A stretch of DNA of 64,000 nucleotides from Schistocerca nitens (taxonomy: Eukaryota > Arthropoda > Insecta > Orthoptera > Acrididae), in assembly GCF_023898315.1 (NCBI RefSeq), contig NC_064615.1, forward strand, positions 910,444,742 through 910,508,741, read 5' to 3'. Shown in pieces: positions 43,465 to 55,265 of this stretch. Position 1 is the stretch's first letter, and the number at the start of each line of letters is the position of its first letter. A program made the position numbers and the translations under genes. The notes under the pieces were generated by a model. It was not told where the DNA came from. It saw only the letters and a program-made list of their open reading frames with translations, and did not search any database.

Positions 43465-44955
43465 TTACGCCACTGGGTCACCTGCTGCCTCCGATGGAGC
43501 ATCCGTGCAAATGCCACCCATTGCGTCAGAGGGACCGGCAAGAGCGAGGTCCTCAGCGGACGCCAGAATCTCCACCTCGTCCTCAGAGGCAGAGCTTGTA
43601 GGAAGCGGTGGGATGGGTGCCACCGCAATATCGTTGGTCTTGGGGACTTTCTTCTTTTTCTGCTTGTCACGCTGTGCCTTCGGCGGTTCAGGCTTCATGG
43701 GCTTCACTGGGTCAGTCTCAGGGACAGACGACGACCGCGAGGTCCGACGACCAGGGACTGGCGGTTGTTTCAACCACTTGCGGGCGTCCGCTTTTCCACT
43801 GGTCGGAACTTGCGAAGGGAGGTCCTCAAGGGATCCCTTCCTGGCGAGAGCAGCCGAAGAAGTCTTACGCTTCTCCGGCTGGGAAGGGGGAGCTGATGTC
43901 CCCGATGGTTGGGAGGGTGTTGTTCCTGGAGAAGATGGAGCAGGAGCAACAGGGTGTGAAGTGCCCCCCACAAGCAAGGGGGCTGGTGGATGCTGACCGA
44001 TCTTAGAGCCGATTCGTGATGACGGGAGAACCGTCGTTGCAGCAGCGGCGTAGGTTGACGTCATTGCCACAGGATGGAGCCTCTCATATTTCCGTCTAGC
44101 CTCGGGGTAAGTCAGCCGGTCCAGGGTCTTATATTCCATTATCTTCCTTTCTTTCTGCAATATCCTACAGTCCGGCGAGCAGGGGGAATGGTGTTCTCCG
44201 CAGTTAACACAGATAGGAGGCGGGGCACATGGAGTATCGGGATGCGAAGGACGTCCACAATCCCGACACATGAGGCTGGAAGTACAACGAGATGACATGT
44301 GCCCGAACTTCCAGCATTTAAAACACCGCATCGGAGGAGGGATATATGGCTTCACATCACAACGGTAAACCATCACCTTGACCTTTTCGGGTAATACATC
44401 ACCTTCGAAGGCCAAGATGAAGGCACCGGTGGCTACCTGATTATCCCTCGGACCCCGATGGACGCGCCGGACGAAGTGAACACCTCGTCGTTCTAGGTTG
44501 GCGCGTAGTTCATCGTCGGACTGCAGGAGAAGATCCCTGTGGAATATAATACCCTGGACCACGTTTAAACTTTTATGGGGAGTGATGGTGACGGAAACAT
44601 CACCCAACTTGTCACAAGTGAGCAACCTCCGTGACTGGGCAGAGGATGCTGTTTTGATGAGAACCGACCCAGAGCGCATTTTGGACAAGCCCTCCACCTC
44701 CCCGAACTTGTCCTCTAAATGCTCCACAAAAAACTGGGGCTTGGTCGACATGAACGATTCTCCATCAACCCGCGTACACACGAGGTACCGAGGTGAATAC
44801 TCTCCACTGCCTTCTTTAGCAAGACGTTCCTCCCATGGAGTAGCGAGGGAGGGAAACAATCTCTGATCAAATTTTTTCCTGTTGAGGTTAGACCTCGATC
44901 GCTTAGAGACTGTTGGTGGAGGCCCACCAGCGATAGATGATGTACCACGCTTCAT
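43465..44955 (-). CDS. LINE ORF1 protein of copy K, intact
   Basis: 496 codons, start MKRGTSSIAGG at 44955, the same layout as the copy J ORF1: conserved N-terminal domain, three CCHC knuckles (CFKCWKFGHMSSRC, CRDCGRPSHPDTPC, CVNCGEHHSPCSPDC) and a disordered Pro/Ser-rich tail. Differences from J are scattered substitutions with no indel. It is open although the element has lost its 3' half, so the loss is recent or the frame survives by chance. Confidence 0.92.
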   Translation of the reverse strand: MKRGTSSIAGGPPPTVSKRSRSNLNRKKFDQRLFPSLATPWEERLAKEGSGEYSPRYLVCTRVDGESFMSTKPQFFVEHLEDKFGEVEGLSKMRSGSVLIKTASSAQSRRLLTCDKLGDVSVTITPHKSLNVVQGIIFHRDLLLQSDDELRANLERRGVHFVRRVHRGPRDNQVATGAFILAFEGDVLPEKVKVMVYRCDVKPYIPPPMRCFKCWKFGHMSSRCTSSLMCRDCGRPSHPDTPCAPPPICVNCGEHHSPCSPDCRILQKERKIMEYKTLDRLTYPEARRKYERLHPVAMTSTYAAAATTVLPSSRIGSKIGQHPPAPLLVGGTSHPVAPAPSSPGTTPSQPSGTSAPPSQPEKRKTSSAALARKGSLEDLPSQVPTSGKADARKWLKQPPVPGRRTSRSSSVPETDPVKPMKPEPPKAQRDKQKKKKVPKTNDIAVAPIPPLPTSSASEDEVEILASAEDLALAGPSDAMGGICTDAPSEAAGDPVA

Positions 44956-45565
44956 TGCGGGTCATCCGCCCTGATGCCACCTACTCCGACCAAGGGCCCT
45001 CCCCACGGGCGCCACCCAGCCGCAGCAATAGCCATCTGGCAGGACAGCCATTGCCGGGAGTCCTGATGCCCCAAGGAGATGGGCATCTACTCCTTGGCAT
45101 ACGTGGGGAGTTAACGGCGCAGGCATCAGTAGAGCGATCCCTGTGTTGTCAGGGGGCAACAACCAAGAGGGTACATGGCGGCCCCACCACAACGGACTGG
45201 CTACCGTGCTGGATGTTAGGTGACATGTGGTCCATGGTCGCCGTCAGTGCAGAAAATGGCCCTGCACAGTGTTTGGCAGAAAGTGTACGCAAGAGCGTAG
45301 CCATGCCCATGCGATGGAGAGCGGGCAGGACTGCAATGCAACGACGAAGAAGATGGCGAAAGTTCTGATTACAACATGGACACAAGGCACCAAGTAAGGC
45401 GCCCTTCCCCAATTGGCTCGCTCTTCGGAATAATTTAGAAAGATGGAGGTCAAAACCGAGAGGGGACCATCACATAAGGCCGAAACATTTGAGACTCCTT
45501 TTAGTCGCCTCTTACGACAGGCAGGAATACCGCGGGGCTATTCTAACCCCCGAACCCGCAGGGGG

Positions 45566-47975
45566 ATGCACCACAGATAAAACGGAGCCGCAGCAACAAA
45601 GAGGTGGGTCCTCACGGCGCAATAAGTGGCCGTGTGTCAGGCGAGTGTGCCCAATGCGCAGCCGGCAGAGGACAACAGACTCTTGGCGGGAGACCCGAAT
45701 GGACGACCGCCACACAGTCGTCGACGCCTTGATACAACGGAGTTCGTTCGGTACGGGCAGGTTGCGCCATTCAGCGTCCCATAAAGCGAAAATTTTCCGG
45801 CGTAATAGTGCCCGCAAATCAGTCGCCGGGAGGCCAATCTCCAGAGGTGGTTGACTGGTGGCCTCTTTCGCCAGGCGGTCAACATTCTCATTCCCAGGGA
45901 TCCCAACATGACCTGGGGTCCAAACAAAGACCACAGAGCGGCTGCAACGGTCAAGAGTAGACAGGGACACCTGGATAGCCATCACTAGACGAGAACGAGG
46001 GAAACACTGGTCGAGAGCTCGTAAACTGCTCAGGGAGTCGCTACAGATAAAAAAGGACTCACCTGAGCAGGAGCGGATATACTCTAGTGCTCGAAAGATG
46101 GCGACCAGCTCAGCAGTGTAAACGCTGCAGCCAGCCGCCAAGGAACGTTGTTCGGACTGGTCCCCTAGAGTGAGCGCATAACCGACACGACCAGCAACCA
46201 TCGAACCGTCGGTGTAAACAATGCCAGAGCCCTGATACGTGGCCAGGATGGAAGAAAAGCGGCGGCGGAAGGCCTCTGGAGGGACTGAGTCCTTCGGGCC
46301 CTGTGCTAAGTTGAGCCGAAGGTAAGGGCGAGGATCACACCATGGGGGTGTACGCAAAGTGGCCCGGAAAGGAGGTGGAACAGGGAAAAACCCAAGCCCG
46401 GAGAGAAGATCCGTAACGCGCACGGCGATCGGACAACCCGACAGGGGCCGACGCTCGGCAGATGGACGACCGACTGCGGGAACAGCACACGGTAATTGGG
46501 ATGCCCGGGCAAGCTAAAAACATGGGCAGCATAAGCAGCCAGTAATTGTTGGCGTCGGAACCGCAGTGGAGGGACACCTGCCTCCACTAGTAAGCTGTCC
46601 ACAGGGCTGGTGCGGAAAGCACCAGTGGCAAGGCGTATCCCGCTGTGGAGAATGGGGTCCAGCACCCGCAACGCAGATGGGGATGCTGAGCCATATGCCA
46701 GGCACCCATAATCCAGACGGGACTGGATTAACGCCTGGTAGAGCCGTAACAGGGTAGAGCGGTCGGCGCCCCAGCGGGTGTGGCTCAAACATCGCAGTGC
46801 ATTGAGATGCCGCCAACACGCCTGTTTGAGCTGCCGGATATGAGGCAGCCAAGTCAACCGGGCATCGAAAACCACCCCCAAAAACCTGTGTGATTCCACC
46901 ACCGAAAGAAGTTCGCCGTTAAGAGAAAGCTGCGGCTCCGGGTGGACAGTACGTCGCCGGCAGATATGCATAACGCAGGTCTTGGCTGCCGAAAACTGAA
47001 ACCCATGCGCTACAGCCCAAGACTGCGCCTTACGGATAGCGCCCTGTAGCTGACGTTCAACAGCTGCAATGCCAGTAGAGCTGTAGTAAAGGCAGAAGTC
47101 GTCAGCATACAGGGAAGCGGAGACAGAATTTCCCACGGCCGCAGCAAACCCGTTAATGGCTATTAAAAACAGACAGACACTTAAAACAGAACCCTGTGGC
47201 ACACCGTTCTCCTGGACGTGGGAGGAACTAGACGAGGCCGCGACTTGCACGTGGAAGGTACGACACGACAGAAAATTGCGGATAAAAATCGGCAGAGGAC
47301 CCCGAAGACCCCATCCATGAAGCGTAGAAAGGATGTGATGACGCCATGTCGTATCGTACGCCTTCCGCATGTCAAAAAAGACAGCGACCAGGTGCTGACG
47401 GCGGGCAAAGGCAGTACGGATGGCCGACTCCAGGCTCACCAGATTGTCGGTGGCGGAGCGGCCTTTACGGAACCCACCCTGAGACGGAGCCAAAAGGCCC
47501 CGAGACTCCAGTACCCAGTTCAAGCGCCGGCCACTGTTGCCACTGACCCACCCCACAGAGGGTTATGGGCGTTGAAGTCGCCCAATAGCAAGAAAGGTGG
47601 CGGCAATTGGGCGACCAGTGCAGCCAGGACATGCTGCGAGACATCACCATTCGGTGGAATGTAAAGACTGCAGACGGTAACAGCCTGTGGCGTCCACACG
47701 CGAACAGCGACAGCCTCTAAAGGCGTCTGGAGAGGGACAGACTCGCTGTGCAGAGTGTGAAGGACATATATGCAGACGCCACCAGACACCCTTTCATAAG
47801 CTGCTCGGTTCTTATAATAACCCCGATAGCCACGGAGGGCGGGGGTTCGCATTGCTGGAAACCAAGTTTCCTGGAGAGCAATGCAGAAGAAAGGGTGAAG
47901 GCTGATAAGTTGGCGGAGCTCAGCTAGATGGTGGAAGAAACCGCTGCAGTTCCACTGGAGGATGGTATTGGCCAT
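45566..47975 (-). pseudogene. LINE ORF2 of copy L, deleted and frameshifted
   Basis: Start MANTILQWNC at 47975. The first 148 codons (endonuclease to GDFNAHNPLWGGSVAT) join directly to RT (RRLNWVLESRGLLAPSQGG) at about 47532. RT includes YADDFCLYY. A one-base loss near 46455 shifts the frame in the linker before RNase H (45512-46423: YTDGSMVAGRVGYA, WTPGHVGIPGNENVDRLA). The last 40 or so codons are lost at the copy K junction. Confidence 0.88.
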
Positions 47976-48010
47976 GGCTGGGAAAGGCGTGACGGGACTG
48001 GGAAGGCAGA

Positions 48011-49511
48011 TTACGCCGCCGGGTCACCTGCTGCCTCCGATTGAGCACCCACGCTAGTGCTATTCATGGCGTCTGAGGGACCGGCGAGATCGAGGTCCTC
48101 AGCGGACGCCAGAATCTCCACCTCGTCCTCAGACGCAGAGCTGGAAAGTTGCGGTGGGGTGGCTGCCACGGCGAGTTCCTTGGGCTTAAAGTTCTTCTTG
48201 TTTGGTTTCTCACGCTGCTCCTTGGGTTTGACTGGCTGGGAGGGCTTCACCGATTCAGTCTCCGGGACTGAGGAGGATCGTGAAGCCCTTCGACCAGCTG
48301 ATTGTGGGCACTTACGCCACTGTCGGTCGTCAGCCTTCCCGCTGGTGGAAACCTGGGAAGGGAGGGACCCAAGGGGCCCCTTGCGAGCGTGAGAAGCCGA
48401 AGAAGTTGGACACTTCTCCGGCTTAGAAGCAGGGACGGACGTCCCTGATGGGGGGGATGGTGTTGCCCCTGAGGTAGGTGGCGCAGGAGCAACCCGGTGG
48501 GTAGAGCCCCTCACTGGCAAGGGGGCAGGAGGAGTTGTACCACTCAGCGATCCGGCCGGAAGTCGCTAAAACTGATGGGGCGAGCACAGGTCTTGTAGCA
48601 GCGGCATAGGAAGATGTCATTCTCACTGGATGTAATCGGTCATATTTCCTTTTGGCCTCAGTATAAGTCAGTCGGTCCAGGGTCTTATATTCCATGATTT
48701 TGCACTCTTTCTGGAATATTCTGCAGTCTGGCGAGCAAGGTGAATGGTGCTCCCCGCAGTTGACGCAGATGGGAGGCGGGGCACATGGAGTATCGGGATG
48801 AGATGGGCATCCGCAATCTCGACATGTGAGGCTGGAAGTGCAGCGGGAAGACATATGGCCGAACTTCCAGCACTTGAAGCACCGCATCGGGGGAGGGATA
48901 TAGGGCTTGACGTCACATCGGTAGACCATCACCTTGACCTTTTCCGGTAACGTATCACCCTCGAAGGCCAAGATGAAGGCACCGGTAGGAACCTGATTGT
49001 CCCTCGGACCCCGATGAACGCGCCGGACGAAATGAACACCTCTACGTTCTAAGTTGGCGCGCAGCTCGTCATCAGACTGCAAAAGGAGGTCCCTATGGAA
49101 AATAACACCCTGGACCATATTTAAACTGTTATGTGGTGTAATAGTAACGTTAACATCCCCCAACTTGTCACAAGCAAGTAACCTGCGTGACTGGGCGGAG
49201 GATGCCGTTTGTATCAGTACTGACCCAGAGCGCGTTTTAGACAAGCCCTCCACCTCCCCAAACTTGTCCTCTAAATGCTTGACGAAGAGCTGAGGCTTTG
49301 TGGAGAGAAAAGACTCCCCATCAGCTCTCGTACAAACTAAGAATCGGGGCGAATAACTGTTACCTCCATCCTGAGACTTACGCTCTTCCCACGGCGTGGC
49401 CAGGGAGGGGAACGTTTTTGGATCGTACTTCTGAGCATTAAATTGAGCCCGAGAACGCTTAGAGACTGCTGGCGGCAGGCTCTCAGCGAGAGATGATGTA
49501 CCACGCTTCAT
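48011..49511 (-). pseudogene. LINE ORF1 of copy L, one frameshift
   Basis: Start MKRGTSSLAESLPPAVSK at 49511. Open through the three knuckles (CFKCWKFGHMSSRC, CRDCGCPSHPDTPC, CVNCGEHHSPC) to about 48520, then continuing in another frame from 48520 to the stop at 48011. The total length of 1501 bp is not a multiple of three, which agrees with one net shift around 48500-48550. The C-terminal part is Lys/Ser-rich. Confidence 0.87.
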
Positions 49512-50088
49512 TGCGGGTCATCCGCCCTGATGCCACCTACTCCGAACAAGGGCCCTCTCCACGGGCGCCACCCAGCCACAGCAAAGGCCACCTGGCAGGA
49601 TGGCCGGTGCCGGGAGTCCCGATACCCCAGGAGGATAGGCATCTACTCCTTGGCATACGTGGGGAGTTAACGGCGCAGGCATCAGTAGAGCGATCCCTGT
49701 GTTGTCAGGGTGCTACAACCAACAGGGTACATGGTGGTCCCACCACAACGGACTGGCTCAGGTGCAAAACTGTCCAAGGTCGTCGTCGCAGTTAAAAGAA
49801 ACACTGCAGAGTGCAGCGTGGTAATCGCCCAAGAGCTCGAAAACGAGCGGGACACCATTGCAACGACGAGAAAGCCGGCTAAAGGTCTAATTGCACGACG
49901 GATACAGTGCACCATGTAAGGCCCCCTTCCCCAATTGGCTCGCTCTTCGGAATAATTTAGAAAGATGGAGGTCAAACCCGAGAGGGGACCTGCACATAAG
50001 GCCGAAACAGTTGAGACTCCTTTTAGTCGCCTCTTACGACAGGCAGGAATACCGCGGGCCTATTCTAACCCCCGAACCCGCAGGGGGG

Positions 50089-51977
50089 AGGGCGACGCTG
50101 AGCCATACGCCACACTCCCATAATCCAGTCGGGACAGCACAAGGGCTTTGTAGAGCTGCAGCAGCGTGTTACGATCTGCACCCCAAGTTGTGTTGCTCAG
50201 GCAGTGGAGGGCATTCAGATGCTGCCAGCACTGACGCTTTAGCTGACGAATATGTGGAAGCCAAGTAAGCCGGGCATCGAACAGCAATCCCAGAAAACGG
50301 TAAGTGTCAACAACCCTGAGCATAGCTTCTTGAAGATAGAGCTCAGGGTGGGGATGGACAGTTCGACGCCGAGAAAAGTGCATAACACAAGTCCTCGCAG
50401 GAGAAAACTGAAACCCATGGGCTAGGGCCCACGCCTGCGCCATGCGTATGGCTCCCTGCAACCGACGTTCTGCAACACCAATGGTGGAGGAGCTGAAAAA
50501 TATGCAGAAATCGTCAGCATATAACGTGGGTGAGACAGACGACCCTACTGCTGCTGCAAGGCCATTAATGGCCACAAGGAAAAGGGGCACGCTCAATACA
50601 GAGCCTTGTGGAACGCCGTTCTCCTGGATATGAAGTGAACTATGGGATGTGCCAATTAAAACGTGCTACGTGGCGAGAATATGGTGCCGCCACGTCGTGT
50701 CATATGCTCTGGAGAGGTCGAAAAAGACGGTGACGAGGTGTTGGCGCCTGGAAAAAGTAGTGCGGATTGCAGACTCAAGGAAGACCAAAGTATCGGCGGT
50801 GGAACGGCCCTGACGGAAGCCGCTCTGGCACGGAGCCAGAAGACCCCGAGACTCGAGCAGCCAACACAGCCGTCGACTCACCATACGTTCCAGGAGCTTG
50901 CACAGAGTATTTGTCAAGCTGATGGGCCGATAGCTATGCACATTAAGTGGGTCTTTACCAGGTTTCAGCACCGGAATGATGGCACTTTCTCGCCATTGAG
51001 ACGGAAAGACACCATCGCCCCATATGCGGTTGAAGACGGCAAGAACACATCGCTGAAAGTCCGGGGACAGGTGTTTGATCATCTGATTGTGAACGCCATC
51101 TGGCCCAGAGGCTGTATCGGGGCACTGTGCCAGGGCGCTTTGGAGTTCCCACAAACTAAATGGGGTGTTATACGCCTCAGGGTGGCGACAAGCTAAAGAA
51201 AGCCGTTTGCATTCCTCCTGGCGTTTTAGCGCGCGAAACGCGGGCGGGTAATTCCCCGGCGCAGAGGCCCGAACATAGTGCTGTGCGAAATGCTCGGCGA
51301 TTGCATCGGCATCGGTGGATAGTGCCCCATTGATGGTAAGCCCTGTGACACCTGTTGAGTGCTGCAATCCAAAGATGCGCCGAATCTTCATCCACACCTG
51401 GGAGGGTGAAGTACGGGAACCAATGGTGGAAACGTACCTCTCCCAGCACTCCTGTTTCCGCCTCTTGATGAGCCGCCTTGCCTGAGCACGGAGACGTTTG
51501 AAGAAAATGAGGTTCTCCAAACACGGGTGCCGCTTATGTCGCTGAAGAGCCCGCCGACGTTCCTTAATGGCTTCTGCGACCTCCGGAGACCACCAAGGCA
51601 CTGACTTTCGCCGGGGGCACCCTAACGAACGAGGAATGGTACGTTCTGCAACGTAAACAATCGCTGCAGTCAGTGTCTCAACCACCACATCGATGGTACC
51701 GTGGGGGAGAGATTCAGAAGTGGCCGCAGAGGAGAACATTTCCCATTTTGCCTTGCTAAATGCCCATCTAGGCAGGCCTTCATGGGATCGACGCTGGGGT
51801 AGTGAAAGGAAGATGGGAAAATGGTCACTACCACACAAGTCGTCATGGACTCTCCAGTGGACCGATGGTACAAGCCCTGGGTTGCACAACGACAGATCTA
51901 TGGCCGAGAACGTGCCATGCGCCACACTGAAATGCGTGGCAGTGCCAGTGCTTAAGAGGCAGAGGTCGAGTTGGAAG
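50089..51977 (-). pseudogene. LINE ORF2 of copy M, partial EN and RT
   Basis: Open pieces at 50666-51925 (SVAHGTFSAIDLSLC, SDHFPIFLSLP, DTASGPDGVHNQM, YRPISLTNTLCKLLERM, FFDLSRAYD) and 50089-50596 (LYADDFCIFF, FSRRRTVHPHPELYL, FLGLLFDARLTW). About 70 bp are missing between them (50600-50665) compared with copy H. RNase H and the C-terminus are lost at the left junction. FFDLSRAYD replaces the usual FFD(L/M)RKAYD. Confidence 0.87.
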
Positions 51978-53203
51978 TCCTTGGAAGGGACTCCCCCAAG
52001 GGATCCCTTTCAAACAAGTGAGGCCGGAGGAGGCTGTTGCGTCTCCGGCTGAGCAGCCGGAGAGAGCTGTCGCCTCCCCGGCTGAGGAGCCCGAGAGGGC
52101 TGTCGCCGCTTCGGCTGAGAGGTGGGGACTGACGTCCCTGGTTGCTTGGGGCGCACTGCTCCCAAACTGGGTGTTTTGAGAGCAGTGGAAGAGAGAGTGG
52201 CCTGTCCCAGCGGTGGGGCAGACGTTACTGGATTTCTCTGTGGGCCAACGGAGAAGGGAGTCTGTGCGGGAGCTGGTGGCGGCAGTGTGACGGTAGCATA
52301 ACTCCTCAACAGAGGTGTGGGGTTGAGTCTTTCTAGCTTCTTCTTTGCCTCTTGGTAAGTTAAACGGTCCAAGGTCTTAATTTCTTGGATCTTCCGCTCT
52401 CGTTGATAAACTGCACAGTCTGGCGAGCAGGGAGAATGAAGCTCCCCACAGTTAACGCAGGTGGGAGGCGGAGCACATGGAGCATTAGGATGTGAAGGTC
52501 GTCCACAATCACGACACGTGGGGCTGGCAGTGCATCTAGAGGACATATGTCCGAACTTCCAACACTGGAAGCATCGCATAGGGGGTGGGACATAGGGCTT
52601 GACATCGCACCGGTAGATCATGACCTTGACCTTCTCAGGCAAGCAGTCACCCTCAAAGGCCAGGATGAAGGCACCGGTAGCGACCCTATTATCCTTGGGC
52701 CCCCTAAAGACACGACGGACAAAGTGCACACCTCGTCGTGCCAGGTTCTCCCGTAGCTCGTCATCAGACTGTAGCAGAAGATCTTTATGAAAAATAATCC
52801 CCTGGACCAAATTTAAGGACTTATGGGGAGTGACATGAACGGGGATGTCACCGAGCTTCTCACAGGCGAGTAACGCTCGTGACTGTGCAGATGAAACTGC
52901 TTGTATCAAAATAGCCCCGCTCCTCATTTTGGAAACAGATGCCACTTCCCCAAACTTATCTTCAAGATGGTGAACAAAGAAGAGAGGCTTAGTCCCAAAA
53001 AACGAATCCCCATCGGTTCTACTGCATACAAGGTATCGCGGTGAATATGGCTCCTGTCTGTCCGCAGCCCTACGTTCCTCCCATGGCGTGGCTAGGGAAG
53101 GGAACGATTTGGGGTTATATGTCACAGCATTAAATTCTGTCTTACCGCGCTTAGAGACGTTGGCGGTCGTGCGACCACCGGATTGAGACTTCACCCGCTT
53201 CAT
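51978..53203 (-). pseudogene. LINE ORF1 of copy M, truncated
   Basis: Start MKRVKSQSGGR at 53203; the longer frame to 53374 only adds 5' UTR. 397 codons are open to a TGA at 52010. There sister LINEs have Arg, as in AxLARKGSL; here SLV-stop-KGSLGG. Three knuckles are intact (CFQCWKFGHMSSRC, CRDCGRPSHPNAPC, CVNCGELHSPCSPDC). The tail has repeated Gln/Pro/Arg-rich units (QPGRRQLSPAAQP). About 10 codons after the stop the gene is joined to ORF2. Confidence 0.87.
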
Positions 53204-53815
53204 TGCGGGGCATCCGCCCCGATGCCACCCACTCCGACCAGGGGCTCTCCCCACGGGCGCCACCCAGCCACAGCAAAGGCCACCTGGCAGGATGGCCGTT
53301 GCCGGGAGTCCTGATGCCCCAGAGAGACGAGCATCGACTCCTTGGCTTACGTGGGGAGGTGTCAGCTCAGGCATAGGCAGTACGATCCCTGTGTTGTCAG
53401 GGGGCTACAACCTAGAGGGTACATGACGACCCCACCACAACGGGCTGGTTACGATGCTGGATTTTGGGTGCCATGGGTAGTCCATAGTGATCGTGGGTGC
53501 AGATGGTGACGCACCAAGGGCGTTACGTACACAATCCATCAGGTGTGTATGCGCAAAATGACGGATGGAGGGTGCAGTTACGACGCCAAGACGATCAAGA
53601 GTGCCAAGGCCTTAGGGCACAGAGGACTGTTGGTGCACCACGTAAGGTGTCCTTCCCCAAAAGGCTCGTACTTCTGTGGAATTTGGAAAAATGGAGGTCA
53701 AACCCTAATGGGGACCATCACATTAAGGCCGAAACGTTTGAGACTCCTTTTAGTCGCCTCTTACGACAGGCAGGAATACCGCGGGCCTATTCTAACCCCC
53801 GAACCCGCAGGGGGG

Positions 53816-54507
53816 CGACACGTGGGGCTGGCAGTGCACCTGGAGGACATGTGTCCGAATTTCCAGCACTGGAAGCATCGCATAGGTGGCGGGACATAGG
53901 GCTTGAGATCGCAGCGGTAGATCATGACCTTGACTTTCTCAAGCAAGCAGTCGCCCTCAAAGGCCAGGATGAAAGCACCGGTAGCGACCCTATTATCCTT
54001 CGGCCCCCTAGAGGCACGACGGACAAAGTGTACACCTCGTCGTGCCAGGATCTCACGTAGCTCGTCATCAGACTGTAGCAGAAGATCTTTATGAAAAATA
54101 ATCCCCTGGACCAAATTTAAGGACTTATGGGGTGTGGCAGTAACGGGGATGTCACCGAGCTTCTCACAGGCGAGTAATGCCTGGAACTGTGCAGATGAAG
54201 CTGCTTGTATCAGAATGGCCCCGTTCCTCAGTTTGGAAAGAGACGCCACTTCCCCAAAGTTATCTTCGAGATTGTGCACAAAGAAAAGAGGCTTAGTCCC
54301 CAAAAACGAATCCCCATCAGTTCTGCTGCATACAAGGTATCGTGGCGAATACGGCTCCTGTCTGTCTGCAGCCCTACGTTCCTCCCATGGTGTGGCTAGG
54401 GAAGGGAACGATTTCGGGTTATATGTCAGAGCGTTAAATTCCACCTTACCACGCTTAGAGACATTGGCGGTCGGGCGACCACCAGATTGAGATTTCACCC
54501 GCTTCAT
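53816..54507 (-). pseudogene. LINE ORF1 of copy N, N-terminal half
   Basis: 230 codons from MKRVKSQSGGR at 54507, open to the junction with copy M inside the second zinc knuckle (ends SPTCR). The first knuckle CFQCWKFGHMSSRC is complete. Highly similar to copies A and M. Confidence 0.88.
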
Positions 54508-54899
54508 AGCGGGGCATCCGCCCCCATGCCACCTACTCCGACCAAGGGCCCTCCCCACGGGCGCCACCCAGCCGCAGCAATAGCCACCTGGCAGGATGTC
54601 CATTGCCGGGAGTCCTGATGCCCCAGGGAGATGGGCATCTACTCCTTGGCATACGTGGGGAGTTAACGGCGCAGGCATCAGTAGAGCGATCCCTGTGTTG
54701 TCAGGGGGCTACAACCAACAGGGTACATGGTGGCCCCACCACAACGGACTGGCTACCGTGCTGGATCTTAGGTGCAAAAATGTCCAAGGTCGTCGTCGCA
54801 GTTAAAAGCAACACTGCAGAGTGCAGTGTGGTAATCGCACCCAGTGACGTATTCCCGCCCATAAGACGGAAAACGAGCGGGACACCATTGCAACGACGA
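53816..54899 (-). mobile_element. LINE copy N (group 3 ORF1 with group 1/2 5' UTR), left part
   Basis: ORF1 N-terminal half of group 3 (53816-54507), followed by a 5' UTR of the type found in copies E, G, H and L, not the group 3 type of A and M. The 5' UTR is split at 54899 by copy O; the target TGCAACGACGA is at 54889-54899 and 56433-56443. The 3' side is missing: 53816 abuts the 5' end of copy M. Near 54838, a stretch of about 30 bp (ACCCAGTGACG...) replaces about 12 bp of the usual sequence. Confidence 0.9.
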
Positions 54900-54916
54900 G
54901 TGTGTGTTTGAGGTTT

Positions 54917-54946
54917 ACGGGCGCTAAACAGCGGGGTCATCAGCGC
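54917..54946 (-). promoter_or_regulatory. 3' UTR hairpin, group 4 LINE
   Basis: Arms GGGCGCT and AGCGCCC pair perfectly over 7 bp around a loop that in RNA sense starts GAUGACC and ends UGUUU. The same hairpin is at 3507-3536 in copy C. The stem sequence is different from groups 1 and 2, but pairing and loop ends are kept. Confidence 0.62.
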
Positions 54947-55265
54947 CCAAACGCATATAAACAGGAACACATGCAGTGAAGGGACTAAGACGGACAGCGA
55001 ACAAGGAGAACGGCTAAAAGACACAGACCTGACGCAGTTTCAAATCCTCACATACAGAGGCAAAACAAGAGGAGAAGGAACACACTAAAAAGGAAGGGAA
55101 ACAAGGAAAAGAGAACAGAAACTGAAGGGAAACAAGGAGGTAATCGTGACTAGCTGACATCTTACCTAAAACCTGGGTGAGCCAGTCACCCAGCAGCACA
55201 TTAAAATCCTCTCCCTAAAATCCGAGGCAACAAATTGGACAGGACACAAAACCGTAAGACCGTGA

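Larger units (their letters stand above)
42014..45565 (-). mobile_element. LINE copy K (group 1), 5' part, 3' missing
   Basis: A close sister of copy J. It runs from within ORF2 (RT N-terminus) to the complete 5' terminus: ORF2 42014-43429, ORF1 43465-44955, 5' UTR 44956-45565. It spans exactly the same length as the matching part of J (37083-40634). LINEs normally lose their 5' side, so the missing 3' half points to a later deletion at 42013/42014. Its 5' end abuts the interior of copy L. Confidence 0.93.
45566..50088 (-). mobile_element. LINE copy L (group 1-like), 3' end missing, internal deletion
   Basis: Runs from near the end of ORF2 to a complete 5' terminus at 50088. The left edge joins the 5' end of copy K, so K probably inserted here. 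ORF2 has an internal deletion at about 47532 that removes about 1.1 kb relative to copy J (36927-38056). ORF1 (48011-49511) is of a distinct subtype (MKRGTSSLAESLPPAV). 5' UTR is 49512-50088. No TSD for K can be seen because K's 3' side is gone. Confidence 0.92.
50089..53815 (-). mobile_element. LINE copy M (group 3), 3' end missing, internal deletions
   Basis: Same group as copy A by ORF1 and 5' UTR. It runs from the post-RT part of ORF2 (50089) to a complete 5' terminus (53815). It abuts the 5' end of copy L on the left and the interior of copy N on the right. ORF2 and ORF1 are fused at about 51978 by a deletion that removes the ORF1 C-terminus and the start of the endonuclease. Confidence 0.9.

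Noticed and set aside
53204-53374. Upstream Met that extends ORF1 of copy M by 57 codons
   Set aside because: The extension lies in conserved 5' UTR sequence that is not open in most sister copies; all groups share a start at MKR.
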